NCBI RefSeq assembly: GCF_009712035.1
Contig: NZ_VILB01000003.1
Span: forward strand, 62,001-126,000
DNA from: Anabaena sp. UHCC 0187
GTDB taxonomy: Bacteria; Cyanobacteriota; Cyanobacteriia; Cyanobacteriales; Nostocaceae
Direction: 5' to 3'
DNA: 64,000 nucleotides
Under the pieces are notes generated by a model. The model made no database searches, had not been told where the DNA came from, and worked only from the letters and a program-made list of their open reading frames with translations. Positions 20,027 to 28,700 of this stretch are shown in pieces. The number at the start of each line of letters is the position of its first letter. The stretch's first letter is position 1. The translations under genes were made by a program, and so were the position numbers.

Positions 20027-21205
20027 ATGAATTTCAAAATTCCTTTAGGGTGGCTACAGCTTGCCCAGCAAAAACTTCGTTTTGTCATCGCTGTAGCCGG
20101 AATTGGCTTTATTGTGCTGTTAATGTTTATTCAACTTGGTTTCCAAGATGCACTATATTCTAGTGCAACAGCACTACATCAACGATTGCACGGTGATTTA
20201 TTTTTAGTTAGTTCTCAATATAAATCTTTAACAGCAATTCAAAGTTTTTCTCGCACTCGATTATACCAAACTTTAGGGTTTGATGGTGTTGATTCAGTTA
20301 GTTCAATTTATTTACAATTTGCAAAATTAAAAAATCCCGTTAGTGGTGAGAAGTATTCAATTTATGTCATTGGTTTTGACCCTGGAAAATCCGTACTAGA
20401 TATTCCAGAAGTTCAACAAAATTTAGATAAACTCAAAATTTCTGATGTCATGCTATTTGATAGAGATGCCCGTCCAGAATTTGGACCAATAGCAGAATTA
20501 TTTAATCAGGGAAATACTGAACAGCCAATTGAGATATTTCCCTTTGATGCTGTTAAAGGTTATCGGGTGAGAGTTGGTGGTTTATTTAGTTTAGGTCCAT
20601 CCTTCGGTGTAGATGGTAATTTAATTGTTAGTGACTCAACTTTTTTAAGAATAAATCCTAATAGTCGTCCAGTTGAAAAAATAGATATGGGGGTAATTAA
20701 ACTCAAAGACAATGCTGATATAAAACAGGTTTTAGCCAATTTAAAAGCCAATCTACCAAAAGATGTAAAAATATTCACTCGTCAAGAGTTTATTGATTTT
20801 GAAAAACAATATTGGTCAGTAAGAACCCCCATTGGTTTTATTCTTAATCTGATGCTAATTATGGCTTCTGTTGTCGGTGTGGTAATTGTTTATCAAATTC
20901 TCTATAGCAATATTGCTACTCAATTTATTGCCTACGCAACTTTAAAAGCCATTGGTTATGCTAATGGATATTTATTGAATGTTGTTTTCCAACAAGCATT
21001 AATCTTAGCATTGTTAGGTTATATTCCTGGTTTTATTGTTTCCATTGGTTTATACGATTTTGCCATGAAAGCAACTAAATTACCCATCATGATGACAACT
21101 AATAATGCCTTACTTGTCTTAATATCTACAGTCTTAATTTGCATTACCTCTGGAGCATTAGCTATCAATAAACTCCGTTCTGCTGATCCGGCTGATAGTT
21201 TTTAA
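20027..21205 (+). CDS. hgdC: HgdC: DevC-type ABC permease
   Basis: A 392-residue DevC/FtsX-MacB-type permease. One membrane helix near the N-terminus (about 17-38) is followed by a large periplasmic domain, then three C-terminal helices (about 270-295, 322-345, 360-380). It ends 'INKLRSADPADSF', as DevC proteins do. With HgdB it forms the exporter influencing heterocyst glycolipid deposition (all5346 in Anabaena). In the dev operon the ATPase devA follows devC; here the next gene is an epimerase, so the ATPase must come from elsewhere. Confidence 0.88.
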   Translation: MNFKIPLGWLQLAQQKLRFVIAVAGIGFIVLLMFIQLGFQDALYSSATALHQRLHGDLFLVSSQYKSLTAIQSFSRTRLYQTLGFDGVDSVSSIYLQFAKLKNPVSGEKYSIYVIGFDPGKSVLDIPEVQQNLDKLKISDVMLFDRDARPEFGPIAELFNQGNTEQPIEIFPFDAVKGYRVRVGGLFSLGPSFGVDGNLIVSDSTFLRINPNSRPVEKIDMGVIKLKDNADIKQVLANLKANLPKDVKIFTRQEFIDFEKQYWSVRTPIGFILNLMLIMASVVGVVIVYQILYSNIATQFIAYATLKAIGYANGYLLNVVFQQALILALLGYIPGFIVSIGLYDFAMKATKLPIMMTTNNALLVLISTVLICITSGALAINKLRSADPADSF

Positions 21206-21422
21206 GAATTTGTTGCATTTCAATTTATCAAATTCTGCCAAATATTCTCTAAACTAAAACCAACCAAAGATAGAAGTTTAATGTTATTAACAACAGTAAA
21301 ATTCTCTAGCGAGTACAACAGTTCATAGTTGCATTTTATCGCAATTATTAAACTTAGATTGTATAACTTTGTCAAGTGTACGGCTACCCCCACGCTATCA
21401 CAAAACACCTATCTATATCCCC

Positions 21423-22427
21423 ATGAACTTCCAAAACAAAACTCTGCTGATTACTGGAATTGACGAATTTATTGGTTTACGTGCAGCCGAATTAGCTATA
21501 GCTCAAGGCATGAAAGTTAGAGGTATACAAAGTTCCCAAGTTAAGGATCAAACAGCGCAAAAGTTAGGTGTAGAAATTTTCGTTGGTAATATCACTGACC
21601 CAGCAATTTGCTCGAAAGCTTGTCAGGGAGTAGATATGGTTTTACACAATGCTCAACTTGCCGAAGAAGCTGGGGATATTAAACATTTCCGAGAAATCAA
21701 TGTTAGCGGGACTATTAACATCGCCAAAGCTGCTAAACAAGCAGGAGTGAAAACATTTGTCCATCTTTCTACCGCTTTAGTATATGGGTTTGATTACCCT
21801 GAGAAAGTCACAGAATCAGGTGCGCTTTCTGGTGAAAATAATGCTTATTGTCAAACTAAAATTGAAGCAGAAATTGAAGTCTTAAAACTGAATAATGCCC
21901 CAGAATTTGGAGTAATTGTCATTCGGGCTGGAGATGTTTATGGGCCAGGAAGTCTTCCTTGGATTGTACGGCCAATTCACATGATGCGACAAAAATTATT
22001 TGCCTATGCTAATGAAGGCAAAGGTGTGATGAATCATCTATATGTAGATAACTTAATTGATGCCATCTTTTTAGCTATAGAAAAATCAGCTTATGGAGAG
22101 GTTTTCAACATTACCGACGGTAAAGAAACTTCCTGGAAAGATTATTTTATTCATCTCGCTTCACTAGAAGGTTTACCAGCACCAATGTCTTTACCTAAAG
22201 AAGAAATGAAATTATTCCTCCGGGTGCGTCTTCAAGGACAAAAACTATTTCGTAAAAAAGCTGATATTCTTCCAGAATCAGTTGATTTCATGAGTCGTCC
22301 TTATGCCTATTCTATTGCAAAGGCGCAAAATATTTTGAATTACCAAGCAAAAATTGATTTAGCAGAAGGAATGCGCCGCACCAATGAATGGTTGCAAAAA
22401 ACTGACATTCAAAAACTGATGAAATAG
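21423..22427 (+). CDS. hgdA: HgdA: NAD-dependent sugar epimerase
   Basis: An extended SDR of about 334 residues from the ATG at 21423; the in-frame TTG upstream at 21369 adds unrelated residues. It shows a TGIDEFIG variant of the Rossmann TGxxGxxG motif, 'FVHLSTALVYG', the YCQTK (YxxxK) catalytic pair, and 'RAGDVYGPG'. In Anabaena, HgdA (all5345) is a UDP-galactose 4-epimerase needed for normal glycolipid composition, and it follows hgdC there too. It probably supplies the UDP-sugar for HglT. Substrate is inferred from context; sterol-dehydrogenase-like relatives exist in the same fold. Confidence 0.83.
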   Translation: MNFQNKTLLITGIDEFIGLRAAELAIAQGMKVRGIQSSQVKDQTAQKLGVEIFVGNITDPAICSKACQGVDMVLHNAQLAEEAGDIKHFREINVSGTINIAKAAKQAGVKTFVHLSTALVYGFDYPEKVTESGALSGENNAYCQTKIEAEIEVLKLNNAPEFGVIVIRAGDVYGPGSLPWIVRPIHMMRQKLFAYANEGKGVMNHLYVDNLIDAIFLAIEKSAYGEVFNITDGKETSWKDYFIHLASLEGLPAPMSLPKEEMKLFLRVRLQGQKLFRKKADILPESVDFMSRPYAYSIAKAQNILNYQAKIDLAEGMRRTNEWLQKTDIQKLMK

Positions 22428-22474
22428 ATCAAATTTCCCACAAGTAAATTTTCACAAAAAGGAAGTATTGACTA

Positions 22475-22933
22475 ATGTTGAAAATTGTGAATCTGTTAAT
22501 TGCTACTTTACTAACTATTAGCTTCACCGAAGTAGCCCAGGCTGAAACAACAACATCTTTAACTGTAGTTGTTAATGGCATTCGTAATAAAACAGGGGAA
22601 ATTTGCATGAGAGTTTATAACTCTGAAAAAGGATTTCCTGATAGTGCTAAAAGTGAAGTCAAAAGCGGTTGTACTAAAATTACAGGCAATTCCGTAAAGC
22701 AGGTATTTTCTGGCTTAAAACCTGGTAATTATGCTGTAGCTGTAGTTGATGATCAAAATGGTGATCACAAACTCAATAAAGACTTTTTTGGCATTCCTAA
22801 AGAGGGTTTTGGTATTTCCAAAAATCCTACCGTTTCCATTAGCACTGGAACACCTAAGTTCAATAATGCTAGTTTTAAGCTGGACAAGAATACTACCATT
22901 AATATCTTTTTGAAGTATTCTCTTGACCCCTAA
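22475..22933 (+). CDS. DUF2141 secreted protein
   Basis: 152 residues with a signal peptide (hydrophobic 5-18, cleavage likely after AQA near 24). The mature part matches DUF2141: an immunoglobulin-like strand-rich fold with 'MRVYNSEKGFPDS', 'FSGLKPGNYAVAVVDDQNGDHKLNKDFFGIPKEG' type features (described, not a full quote) and a 'NNASFKL' end. Function is unknown. It sits 47 bases after hgdA, inside the glycolipid set, so a periplasmic role in envelope assembly is possible. Confidence 0.75.
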   Translation: MLKIVNLLIATLLTISFTEVAQAETTTSLTVVVNGIRNKTGEICMRVYNSEKGFPDSAKSEVKSGCTKITGNSVKQVFSGLKPGNYAVAVVDDQNGDHKLNKDFFGIPKEGFGISKNPTVSISTGTPKFNNASFKLDKNTTINIFLKYSLDP

Positions 22934-22972
22934 TTAAAAATTGGGAATTGGGGATTAGCGATTACTTGTTGC

Positions 22973-22998
22973 GTAGGGTGGGCAATGCCCACCAGCAT
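22973..22998. repeat. GTAGGGTGGGC palindromic repeat
   Basis: GTAGGGTGGGCAATGCCCACC, a common dispersed inverted repeat (GGTGGGC/GCCCACC). Relatives lie at 34891-34913 and 62355-62415. It lies just upstream of the GT2 gene and provides a spurious in-frame TTG for it. Confidence 0.75.
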
Positions 22999-23051
22999 TG
23001 AGTAGAAATTACAAATTACCGAATTATATTCTGTCTAAGACTATAGAGATA

Positions 23052-24311
23052 ATGCCAGATTTCATAATATTTCTATCTAAGTCTTTGTTCGGTTGGCTGG
23101 TAATTCAAAGTTGTTTAACGTTAGTATTTTTATGGTATTTGCGTTCATACAAACCCAAATTATTACCAGATGAACAGTTACCAAAAACGGCTGTAATTCT
23201 TTGTTTACGTGGTGCTGATCCTTTTTTACCTAATTCTTTGCGATCGCTCTTACAACAAAATTACCCAGAATATGACTTAAAGCTGATCATTGATAGTAAA
23301 GAAGATCCAGCTTTTAAAATTGCCACTGAAACAATTAATCAACTGGGTGCAACTAACGTCCAAATTAGCACATTAAGAGCAGTTCGTCATAATTGTAGTC
23401 TTAAATGTAGTTCTCTAATCCAAGCTGTTTCTGATTTGGATAATGCTTATCCAATTATAGCTTTTATAGATGCTGATACTGTCGCTCATCCTAATTGGTT
23501 ACGAGAATTAGTTACTCCTCTCATTGATGATCAAGTTGGACTAACAACAGGAAATCGTTGGTATGTTCCCACAGGTAATTATTGGGGTTCATTAGTTCGC
23601 TACTCCGGTAATGTTTCCACAGTTGTGCAAATGTTTCTCTTTCAGATTCCTTGGGGTGGAACATTAGCTATCAAAACAGAAGTGTTAAACCGCATCAAAC
23701 TTTTAGATAAGTGGGGAGAAGTATTAACAGATGATATGCTTCTTCATAAACTTATCAAACAACAGAAGTTACAAATTAAATTTGTGCCTTCTTTATTGAT
23801 GCTAAATCGGGAAGAAAGTAGTTTACATAACTTACAAGAATCATTAAAACGTTTAATAATTGGTTCTAAACTTTATCACCCCCGGTGGTTAGCTATAGTC
23901 AGTGAAGCATATTCTAGTATTATTGTCCCCAATGTAGTCATCATCGTTATTTTTCAGCTATTATTTGAGGCTCAATGGTACGCGGCAGCTTTACTATTTT
24001 CTACCTATATTTCCTATACCATTGGCTTAGTCTTACTAATGCTATTAATGGAATTCGGAATACATAAAATCTTGCACAATCAAGGTGAAAAAATACCTAA
24101 ACTATCGCCTTTAATTATCCTCAAAATGTTGATAGTAATTCCCTTGACACAGTGGGTCTATGGGTTAATCATGCTATCTTCTTTGTGGACATCAAGTATT
24201 ACCTGGCGGGGAATTACTTATCGCATTAAAGGACGTGAAAATATTCGGTTAATTGAATACCGTTCTTACCAATGGTTAGATCAACCAATTGATCCAAAAG
24301 CTTCTCTTTAA
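23052..24311 (+). CDS. GT2 family membrane glycosyltransferase
   Basis: 419 residues from the ATG at 23052. An N-terminal membrane segment (about 5-28) precedes a GT2 catalytic domain with 'AVILCLRGADPF', the DxD motif in 'FIDADTVAHPNWL', and 'LTDDMLLHKLIKQQ' (the ED acceptor-base region). Several C-terminal helices follow (about 295-400). This layout is that of ceramide-glucosyltransferase-like and cellulose-synthase-like enzymes at the cytoplasmic membrane. It precedes hglT, so a role in glycosylating the heterocyst lipid or a related polysaccharide is likely but unproven. The in-frame TTG at 22998 lies in repeat DNA and was not used. Confidence 0.8.
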   Translation: MPDFIIFLSKSLFGWLVIQSCLTLVFLWYLRSYKPKLLPDEQLPKTAVILCLRGADPFLPNSLRSLLQQNYPEYDLKLIIDSKEDPAFKIATETINQLGATNVQISTLRAVRHNCSLKCSSLIQAVSDLDNAYPIIAFIDADTVAHPNWLRELVTPLIDDQVGLTTGNRWYVPTGNYWGSLVRYSGNVSTVVQMFLFQIPWGGTLAIKTEVLNRIKLLDKWGEVLTDDMLLHKLIKQQKLQIKFVPSLLMLNREESSLHNLQESLKRLIIGSKLYHPRWLAIVSEAYSSIIVPNVVIIVIFQLLFEAQWYAAALLFSTYISYTIGLVLLMLLMEFGIHKILHNQGEKIPKLSPLIILKMLIVIPLTQWVYGLIMLSSLWTSSITWRGITYRIKGRENIRLIEYRSYQWLDQPIDPKASL

Positions 24312-24333
24312 ATAATATTGCTCGGTTAACTAA

Positions 24334-24366
24334 ATGTAGGTTGGGTTAAGGAACGAAACCCAACAT
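24334..24366. repeat. GTAGGTTGGGTT...AACCCAAC dispersed repeat
   Basis: GTAGGTTGGGTTAAGGAACG then AAACCCAAC: short inverted arms (GTTGGGTT/AACCCAAC) in the spacer before hglT. Another copy lies at 29934-29962. Confidence 0.7.
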
Positions 24367-24536
24367 TATCAACTAGCCTTTCATTACTTTTTAGCCTTAA
24401 CCAAGCAGTATTATCTATTTAAGAGAATGGGGAAGAATTTTAGATTTTCACTTCAATATCTAAAATCTCCAAGCTAATAATTATTATAAACCAGCGCATC
24501 AGTAATCTATTTTTGTAGAAAATTTCCCTCAAAATC

Positions 24537-25796
24537 ATGAACAAAAAACCTCTTCGTATCGCCCTATTTACAGGACTATATGCTCCATTTTTAACAGGAG
24601 TTTCTGTTGCTGTTCATCAACGAGTTCACTGGCTATTAAAACAAGGACATGAAGTTTTTCTAGTTCACCCAGAAATTAATGATAAATACCCAAAACAAGT
24701 TGGTAATCGTCCCATGTCGGGAATAGAAGAATTAGAAACTTTTATCAATTTTTCTTCCTATTCATTTCCTACCGAACCACTGATATTTTATAAATCCTTA
24801 CCCCAACCATTAAACCATCGTCATTGGAGTGATACAAAATTACTTAGTCACTTTCAACCTGATATTATTGTTGTCGAAGAAGCCCCACAAATGAGAGGTT
24901 TATATTCTGGCTTTTTACAAGGTTATGGGCGTTCTGTGGGAGTAGAATATGCAAAAAAAACTAACACCCCCATTATTTCAATTTTCCATACAGATATTAT
25001 TGCCTATATCCAATATTATTTCGGAAATAAGTTCTTTAATTTAGTCCGTCCTCTACTGCCAATTTTAGTTAAACAATTTAGTGAAACTTACGATTTAAGT
25101 TTATTTTCTTCCCGCGAACAATTAACTAAATACCAAAAACTAAAAGCACAACGCAGCGAATATTTACCCTATCAAGGAATTGATTGCGAAAAATTTCACC
25201 CCCGCAATATTTGTTATGATCCAATTCCTGAGGATAAACGCCCAACTATTTTATTTGTGGGACGCATTACTCCAGAAAAAAATGTTAATCAACTCTTAGA
25301 TATTTATCCTCTCATTGCTGCTAAAATTCCTGATGTGCATTTAGTAATTGTGGGTAGCGGTCCATTAGATGCAGAAATTCGTCGTCGGGCTGAAAATTTC
25401 CCCAATGGTGTCACAATTTGGGGTGAATCTCATGGTAAAGAACTTTTGGGTTGGTTTGCGAAAGCAGATATATTTGTCAACCCTTCAGTTACGGAAAATT
25501 TCTGTACTACAACTAACGAAGCTTTAGCTTCTGGAACTCCCGTAGTGGCTGTTGTTGCCCCTTCCACCGCTGAACAGGTTATTTCTGGAGTTAATGGTTT
25601 TCTAGCTGCACCTAATAACCCTGAAGATTTTGCCCAAAAGGTAATTACAATTCTCGAAAATCCTGACCTCAAAAACCAACTAACTGCACAAGCACGTCCT
25701 TCAATTCTTGAATTTGATTGGTCAGCTTGTACCCAAAAGTTTGAAAATAAGCTTTATGAATTAGTTAACATCCGTCAAAAGGTAGATGTTATTTAA
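24537..25796 (+). CDS. hglT: HglT: GT4 glycosyltransferase for heterocyst lipid
   Basis: 419 residues. A two-domain GT-B fold: N-terminal acceptor domain starting 'IALFTGLYAPFLTGV', and C-terminal donor domain with 'FVGRITPEKNVNQLLD' and the E-x7-E region 'SVTENFCTTTNEALASGTP'. This is the SQD2/DGDG-like branch of GT4. In Anabaena PCC 7120, hglT (all5341) is the glucosyltransferase that adds the sugar to the long-chain alcohol. Position at the end of the hgdB-hgdC-hgdA series matches. It would act at the cytoplasmic membrane before export. Confidence 0.88.
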   Translation: MNKKPLRIALFTGLYAPFLTGVSVAVHQRVHWLLKQGHEVFLVHPEINDKYPKQVGNRPMSGIEELETFINFSSYSFPTEPLIFYKSLPQPLNHRHWSDTKLLSHFQPDIIVVEEAPQMRGLYSGFLQGYGRSVGVEYAKKTNTPIISIFHTDIIAYIQYYFGNKFFNLVRPLLPILVKQFSETYDLSLFSSREQLTKYQKLKAQRSEYLPYQGIDCEKFHPRNICYDPIPEDKRPTILFVGRITPEKNVNQLLDIYPLIAAKIPDVHLVIVGSGPLDAEIRRRAENFPNGVTIWGESHGKELLGWFAKADIFVNPSVTENFCTTTNEALASGTPVVAVVAPSTAEQVISGVNGFLAAPNNPEDFAQKVITILENPDLKNQLTAQARPSILEFDWSACTQKFENKLYELVNIRQKVDVI

Positions 25797-25930
25797 TTCT
25801 GTTCCCTCTCCTTTCTCAAGGGAGGGTTAGGGTGGGGTAATTCTGTATTTTGTTCATTAAAAAAAACGCCAACTTGGCTACTTAGATAGAAATACCTCTG
25901 CTACAGTATTTAAGTAGTTGACCTGTGGGC

Positions 25931-26076
25931 TTTTAGGTTCTTAGTTTGAGACGCTGACAAAGCTATTTGGTTATCAGTCGAAAGATTGCCTACTCCAACT
26001 GATAACAAGATTGCTATTGTTCTCAATTGTTCCTAAAACTCTTTATACCTCAGAAGTTTTTACTTCTGGGGTTTTT
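25931..26076 (+). ncRNA. Candidate rod-shaped structured RNA with terminator
   Basis: The segment folds as one long interrupted stem by direct reading. TTTTAGG (25931-25937) pairs with CCTAAAA (26032-26038); TTGAGA (25946-25951) with TCTCAA (26021-26026); ACAA with TTGT (26017-26020); AGC with GCT (26013-26015); GTTATCAG (25970-25977) with CTGATAAC (25999-26006). A 21-nt loop containing CCTACTCC closes the rod. A 9-bp terminator hairpin with T5 follows. The bulged-rod shape recalls 6S RNA, but I cannot assign a family. No good promoter was found, so the 5' end is uncertain. Confidence 0.5.
26048..26076 (+). terminator. Rho-independent terminator of the RNA candidate
   Basis: CCTCAGAAG (26048-26056) pairs with CTTCTGGGG (26063-26071) with a 6-nt loop, followed by TTTTT. 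The T run is only on the plus side, so it serves plus-strand transcription. Confidence 0.75.
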
Positions 26077-26290
26077 GTTATTTTGGTAATTGCCAATTAT
26101 AAATTTTTACCTTTTCCTCTTTCAGTAAAAAAATCTCAGACAAAACAATCTTAATTATGTCCGCAATTTTGAATATTTCCTACCTGTTCAAGCAATGGGA
26201 GATATGCAACTGTAACAATAATCATCAATAAACCCCTTTTTTCCCAGACATAAATATAGGAATTATGTCCTAACTCTTAAATCAAACCAC

Positions 26291-26404
26291 TTGATTTTCT
26301 CAAATTAATTAGTAAAAATGTAAATAAGTCTAACATCTTGTAGGCTCTCTTGGTGACAACTTAACCTTATCCAATGTCCAGAGTCCGCTAACGCGGACTT
26401 TTTT
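26291..26404 (+). ncRNA. Possible short transcript: promoter-like pair plus terminator
   Basis: TTGATT (26291-26296) and TAAAAA (26313-26318) are 16 bases apart and could be -35/-10 boxes. A strong terminator, AGTCCGC-TAAC-GCGGACT plus T6 (26382-26404), lies about 60 bases on. No reading frame of note is between them. This suggests a roughly 80-nt small RNA, but the promoter is weak and read-through termination is an alternative. Confidence 0.3.
26382..26404 (+). terminator. Strong plus-strand terminator
   Basis: A perfect 7-bp stem (AGTCCGC/GCGGACT) with a TAAC loop and six T residues. It lies 18 bases from the stop of the convergent TPR gene. Confidence 0.8.
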
Positions 26405-26421
26405 ATTTATCTTGATATCCT

Positions 26422-27648
26422 CTACATTTTTACCTCAGTTTTTAACTTTTCAATTCGTTTAGTAAAGTATGCTTCTTGATATTTAAGTTGTTGGGCTATT
26501 GCTAATCCTTTCTCAAATGCTGTTAATGCTTGGCTATATTCTCGGCGTTCTAAATATATCTCACCAATTTGGTCATAAGCTGACATTAAACCATAAGAAT
26601 TGTTAGCTAAGGTTTGTGTTTCCATGAGAATTTGGCTAGTTTGTAAAGCTGCATCTATTTGTTTCTGTGAACGGTAAAAAGCAATTAATTTCTCTAATGC
26701 TTCTGCTGCCTTAGCGTACTGCTCTGATTGCCATGCAGTAGTATAAGCTTGTTGATAATTATCAAAAGCCTGTTGTTTTAAATTGGGATTTTCTTGAGCT
26801 AGGGATTCATAATTTGCAGCTATAGCTAATTTCAAAGCTGGAATTGGCATCAGATTTTGTTGACTAGTATAAATTTGGGCTAATTTGTTTAATATATCTA
26901 TTGCCGCTTGGGGTTGTTTTCCTTGAGCGTAGATATAAGCTAATTGTTGTAAATATGCTAATTCATTAGTTCTATCACCCTGATTAATTGCCAAATTTAA
27001 CAGTTTTTCGTAAGTATTAGCAGCTTGAGGATAATCAAACCAACTTAAATGTAATTCTCCAATATTCTTTAAAGTCTCTATTTCTCCAGATGAATCTTGT
27101 TGTTGTTTGACTAAGATTAAAATTTGTTCATAAACTGATATTCCCAATTTAGGAAGACGGATTTTTTGATAAGCATTCCCAAGGGATTGCCATAATTGCA
27201 AATCGGTACTTTTTTGTTTCCCCATCTCGCTTTGAATTACTTGTAATCGCTGACTAATATATTGAACCTCTTCCCGTTCATTTTCATTCCAAGCGATTTC
27301 TCCCACCCGTGATAACGCTTCTACCTCAGCCAATATACCTAAATACCGTCTTAATCTTAGTTCACGGTTCCAAATCTCAAAGGCTTTCTTTTTATCTTCT
27401 CCTTGTAACATCACCTGCGCCTCTTGATTTAACCCATCTAAATCCGTCTTCAATTTTTGCAATTCTCCTGATGTTAATTCGCGTTTATCTGGTAAATTTG
27501 GTAACAGTGGATCTGGTAGAGTCACTTCTAAGGGGTTGGGAGGAAACTTATCCAAATTTTCAACTTTTTTATCCTTTGCAACTGTGCCAGAAATACACAA
27601 ATGCCAGACAATGATAGTAGTGATAATTAAAATAAAACGCTGTAGCAT
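26422..27648 (-). CDS. Secreted TPR-repeat protein
   Basis: 408 residues with an N-terminal hydrophobic signal segment (about 3-22) and a proline-rich stretch with 'LPDPLLPNLPDKRELT'. From about residue 90 to the C-terminus it is a solenoid of TPR-like helical pairs, e.g. 'IGELHLSWFDYPQAANTYEKLL' type units (first half quoted) and 'IGEIYLERREYSQALTAFEK'. TPR proteins act as protein-protein scaffolds. Its likely location is periplasmic or thylakoid lumenal. No specific function can be assigned. Confidence 0.75.
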   Translation of the reverse strand: MLQRFILIITTIIVWHLCISGTVAKDKKVENLDKFPPNPLEVTLPDPLLPNLPDKRELTSGELQKLKTDLDGLNQEAQVMLQGEDKKKAFEIWNRELRLRRYLGILAEVEALSRVGEIAWNENEREEVQYISQRLQVIQSEMGKQKSTDLQLWQSLGNAYQKIRLPKLGISVYEQILILVKQQQDSSGEIETLKNIGELHLSWFDYPQAANTYEKLLNLAINQGDRTNELAYLQQLAYIYAQGKQPQAAIDILNKLAQIYTSQQNLMPIPALKLAIAANYESLAQENPNLKQQAFDNYQQAYTTAWQSEQYAKAAEALEKLIAFYRSQKQIDAALQTSQILMETQTLANNSYGLMSAYDQIGEIYLERREYSQALTAFEKGLAIAQQLKYQEAYFTKRIEKLKTEVKM

Positions 27649-27787
27649 GGTGGATTTACCTTTGTTACATTAATTAAATGCAATATTGCAGATCAATAGA
27701 GGATCTAATTCAGGTTATAAGCAAATATCAATTTTTACAAGTATTCTTCCCTCTTCTCTCTTCTTCTTAACTCCTAACTCCTTTTTT

Positions 27788-28573
27788 ATGAATATGAGTA
27801 AAATAATTCCTGCCATTAGTGTCAAAAATTTTAGTTTTTACTACGACAAGCAAAAAATTCTTGACAGTATTTCTATGGATATTCCCCAAAATAAAATTAT
27901 TGCCATCATGGGACCTAGTGGTTGTGGCAAGTCTACTTTTTTAAAGTCTCTCAACCGCATGAGTGACTTAGAGGGAGAAGTCCAAACTGAAGGAAAAATA
28001 GAATTTTTTGGGCAAAATATTTACGAACGACGGATTAATCTCAATCGTCTCCGTCGGCAAATTAGTACAATTTACTCCACACCTAATCTTTTCCCCATGA
28101 GCATTTATGATAACGTTGCTTACGGTGTAAAATTAATTGGCTGGCGACCAAAACCAGAATTAGATGATATTGTGGAATTAGGTCTGAAATCTGCTGATAT
28201 TTGGGAAGAAGTCAAAAATAAACTCCATAAACCTGCTTTAGAACTATCTTGTGGACAACAACAACGGCTGTGTATTGCTCGCGCTTTAGCCGTGAAACCG
28301 CAAGTTATTCTGATGGATGAACTTTGCTCTGGACTTGATCCTATTACCACCGCTAAAATTGAAGAACTAATTGAGTGTTTGCGTTCTGAACTAACAATTA
28401 TATTCATCTCTCAAAATATCCAACAAGTCTCTCGGCTCGCAGATTTTACAGCTTTATTTCAATACAATGAACATCATGTGGGACAATTACGAGAGTTTGC
28501 ATCAACCAAAAAAGTTTTAGCTCAATTTATGGATTATCGAATTCGTGATTATGCTGATAGTTATTCCCGATAA
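27788..28573 (+). CDS. Solitary PstB-like ABC ATPase, degenerate motifs
   Basis: About 261 residues from the ATG at 27788 (another ATG at 27794); upstream in-frame sequence is repeat-derived. Walker A 'GPSGCGKST' is intact. The signature reads 'LSCGQQQRLCIARALA' (PstB has SGGQQQRLC), and the Walker B/D-loop region 'ILMDELCSGLDP' has Leu-Cys where PstB has Pro-Thr; the switch region is 'ISQNIQQVSRLADF'. It is closest to PstB phosphate-importer ATPases, but no pstS, pstC or pstA is nearby. It is a possible but unproven ATPase partner for the HgdBC permease; PstB-type ATPases normally do not serve DevC-type permeases. Confidence 0.75.
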   Translation: MNMSKIIPAISVKNFSFYYDKQKILDSISMDIPQNKIIAIMGPSGCGKSTFLKSLNRMSDLEGEVQTEGKIEFFGQNIYERRINLNRLRRQISTIYSTPNLFPMSIYDNVAYGVKLIGWRPKPELDDIVELGLKSADIWEEVKNKLHKPALELSCGQQQRLCIARALAVKPQVILMDELCSGLDPITTAKIEELIECLRSELTIIFISQNIQQVSRLADFTALFQYNEHHVGQLREFASTKKVLAQFMDYRIRDYADSYSR

Positions 28574-28612
28574 TTACAGCAAAAGTAACCGAGTCAGGAA
28601 ACATTTCCCCTA

Positions 28613-28696
28613 CTCCCTGCTCCCTGCTCCCTGCTCCCTGCTCCCTGCTCCCTGCTCCCTGCTCCCTGCTCCCTGCTCCCTGCTCCCTGCTCCCCA
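28613..28696. repeat. CTCCCTG heptamer tandem array
   Basis: About eleven consecutive copies of CTCCCTG between the ABC ATPase and NUDIX genes, which converge here. It is a typical STRR array. Copy number is likely to vary between strains. Confidence 0.9.
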
Positions 28697-28700
28697 TTCC

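Larger units (their letters stand above)
25797..26421. other. 625-bp spacer with ncRNA candidate and two terminators
   Basis: The gap between hglT (plus) and the TPR gene (minus) has no protein gene. It contains a TTCCCTCTCCTTTCTCAAGG repeat remnant (about 25800), a long foldable segment ending in a terminator (25931-26076), and a second plus-strand terminator at 26382-26404. Details are given separately. Confidence 0.6.

Noticed and set aside
25868-25878. GCCAACTTGGC as a minus-strand terminator
   Set aside because: The stem leaves a loop of one to three bases, too tight for a convincing terminator, despite the adjacent A run.
27309-27614. 101-codon plus-strand frame inside the TPR gene
   Set aside because: Antisense shadow of a well-supported TPR protein.
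27788-28573. Calling the ATPase pstB
   Set aside because: Altered signature and D-loop residues and no pst neighbours; only PstB-like is supported.
28613-28696. CRISPR array
   Set aside because: A pure heptamer tandem repeat without spacers.
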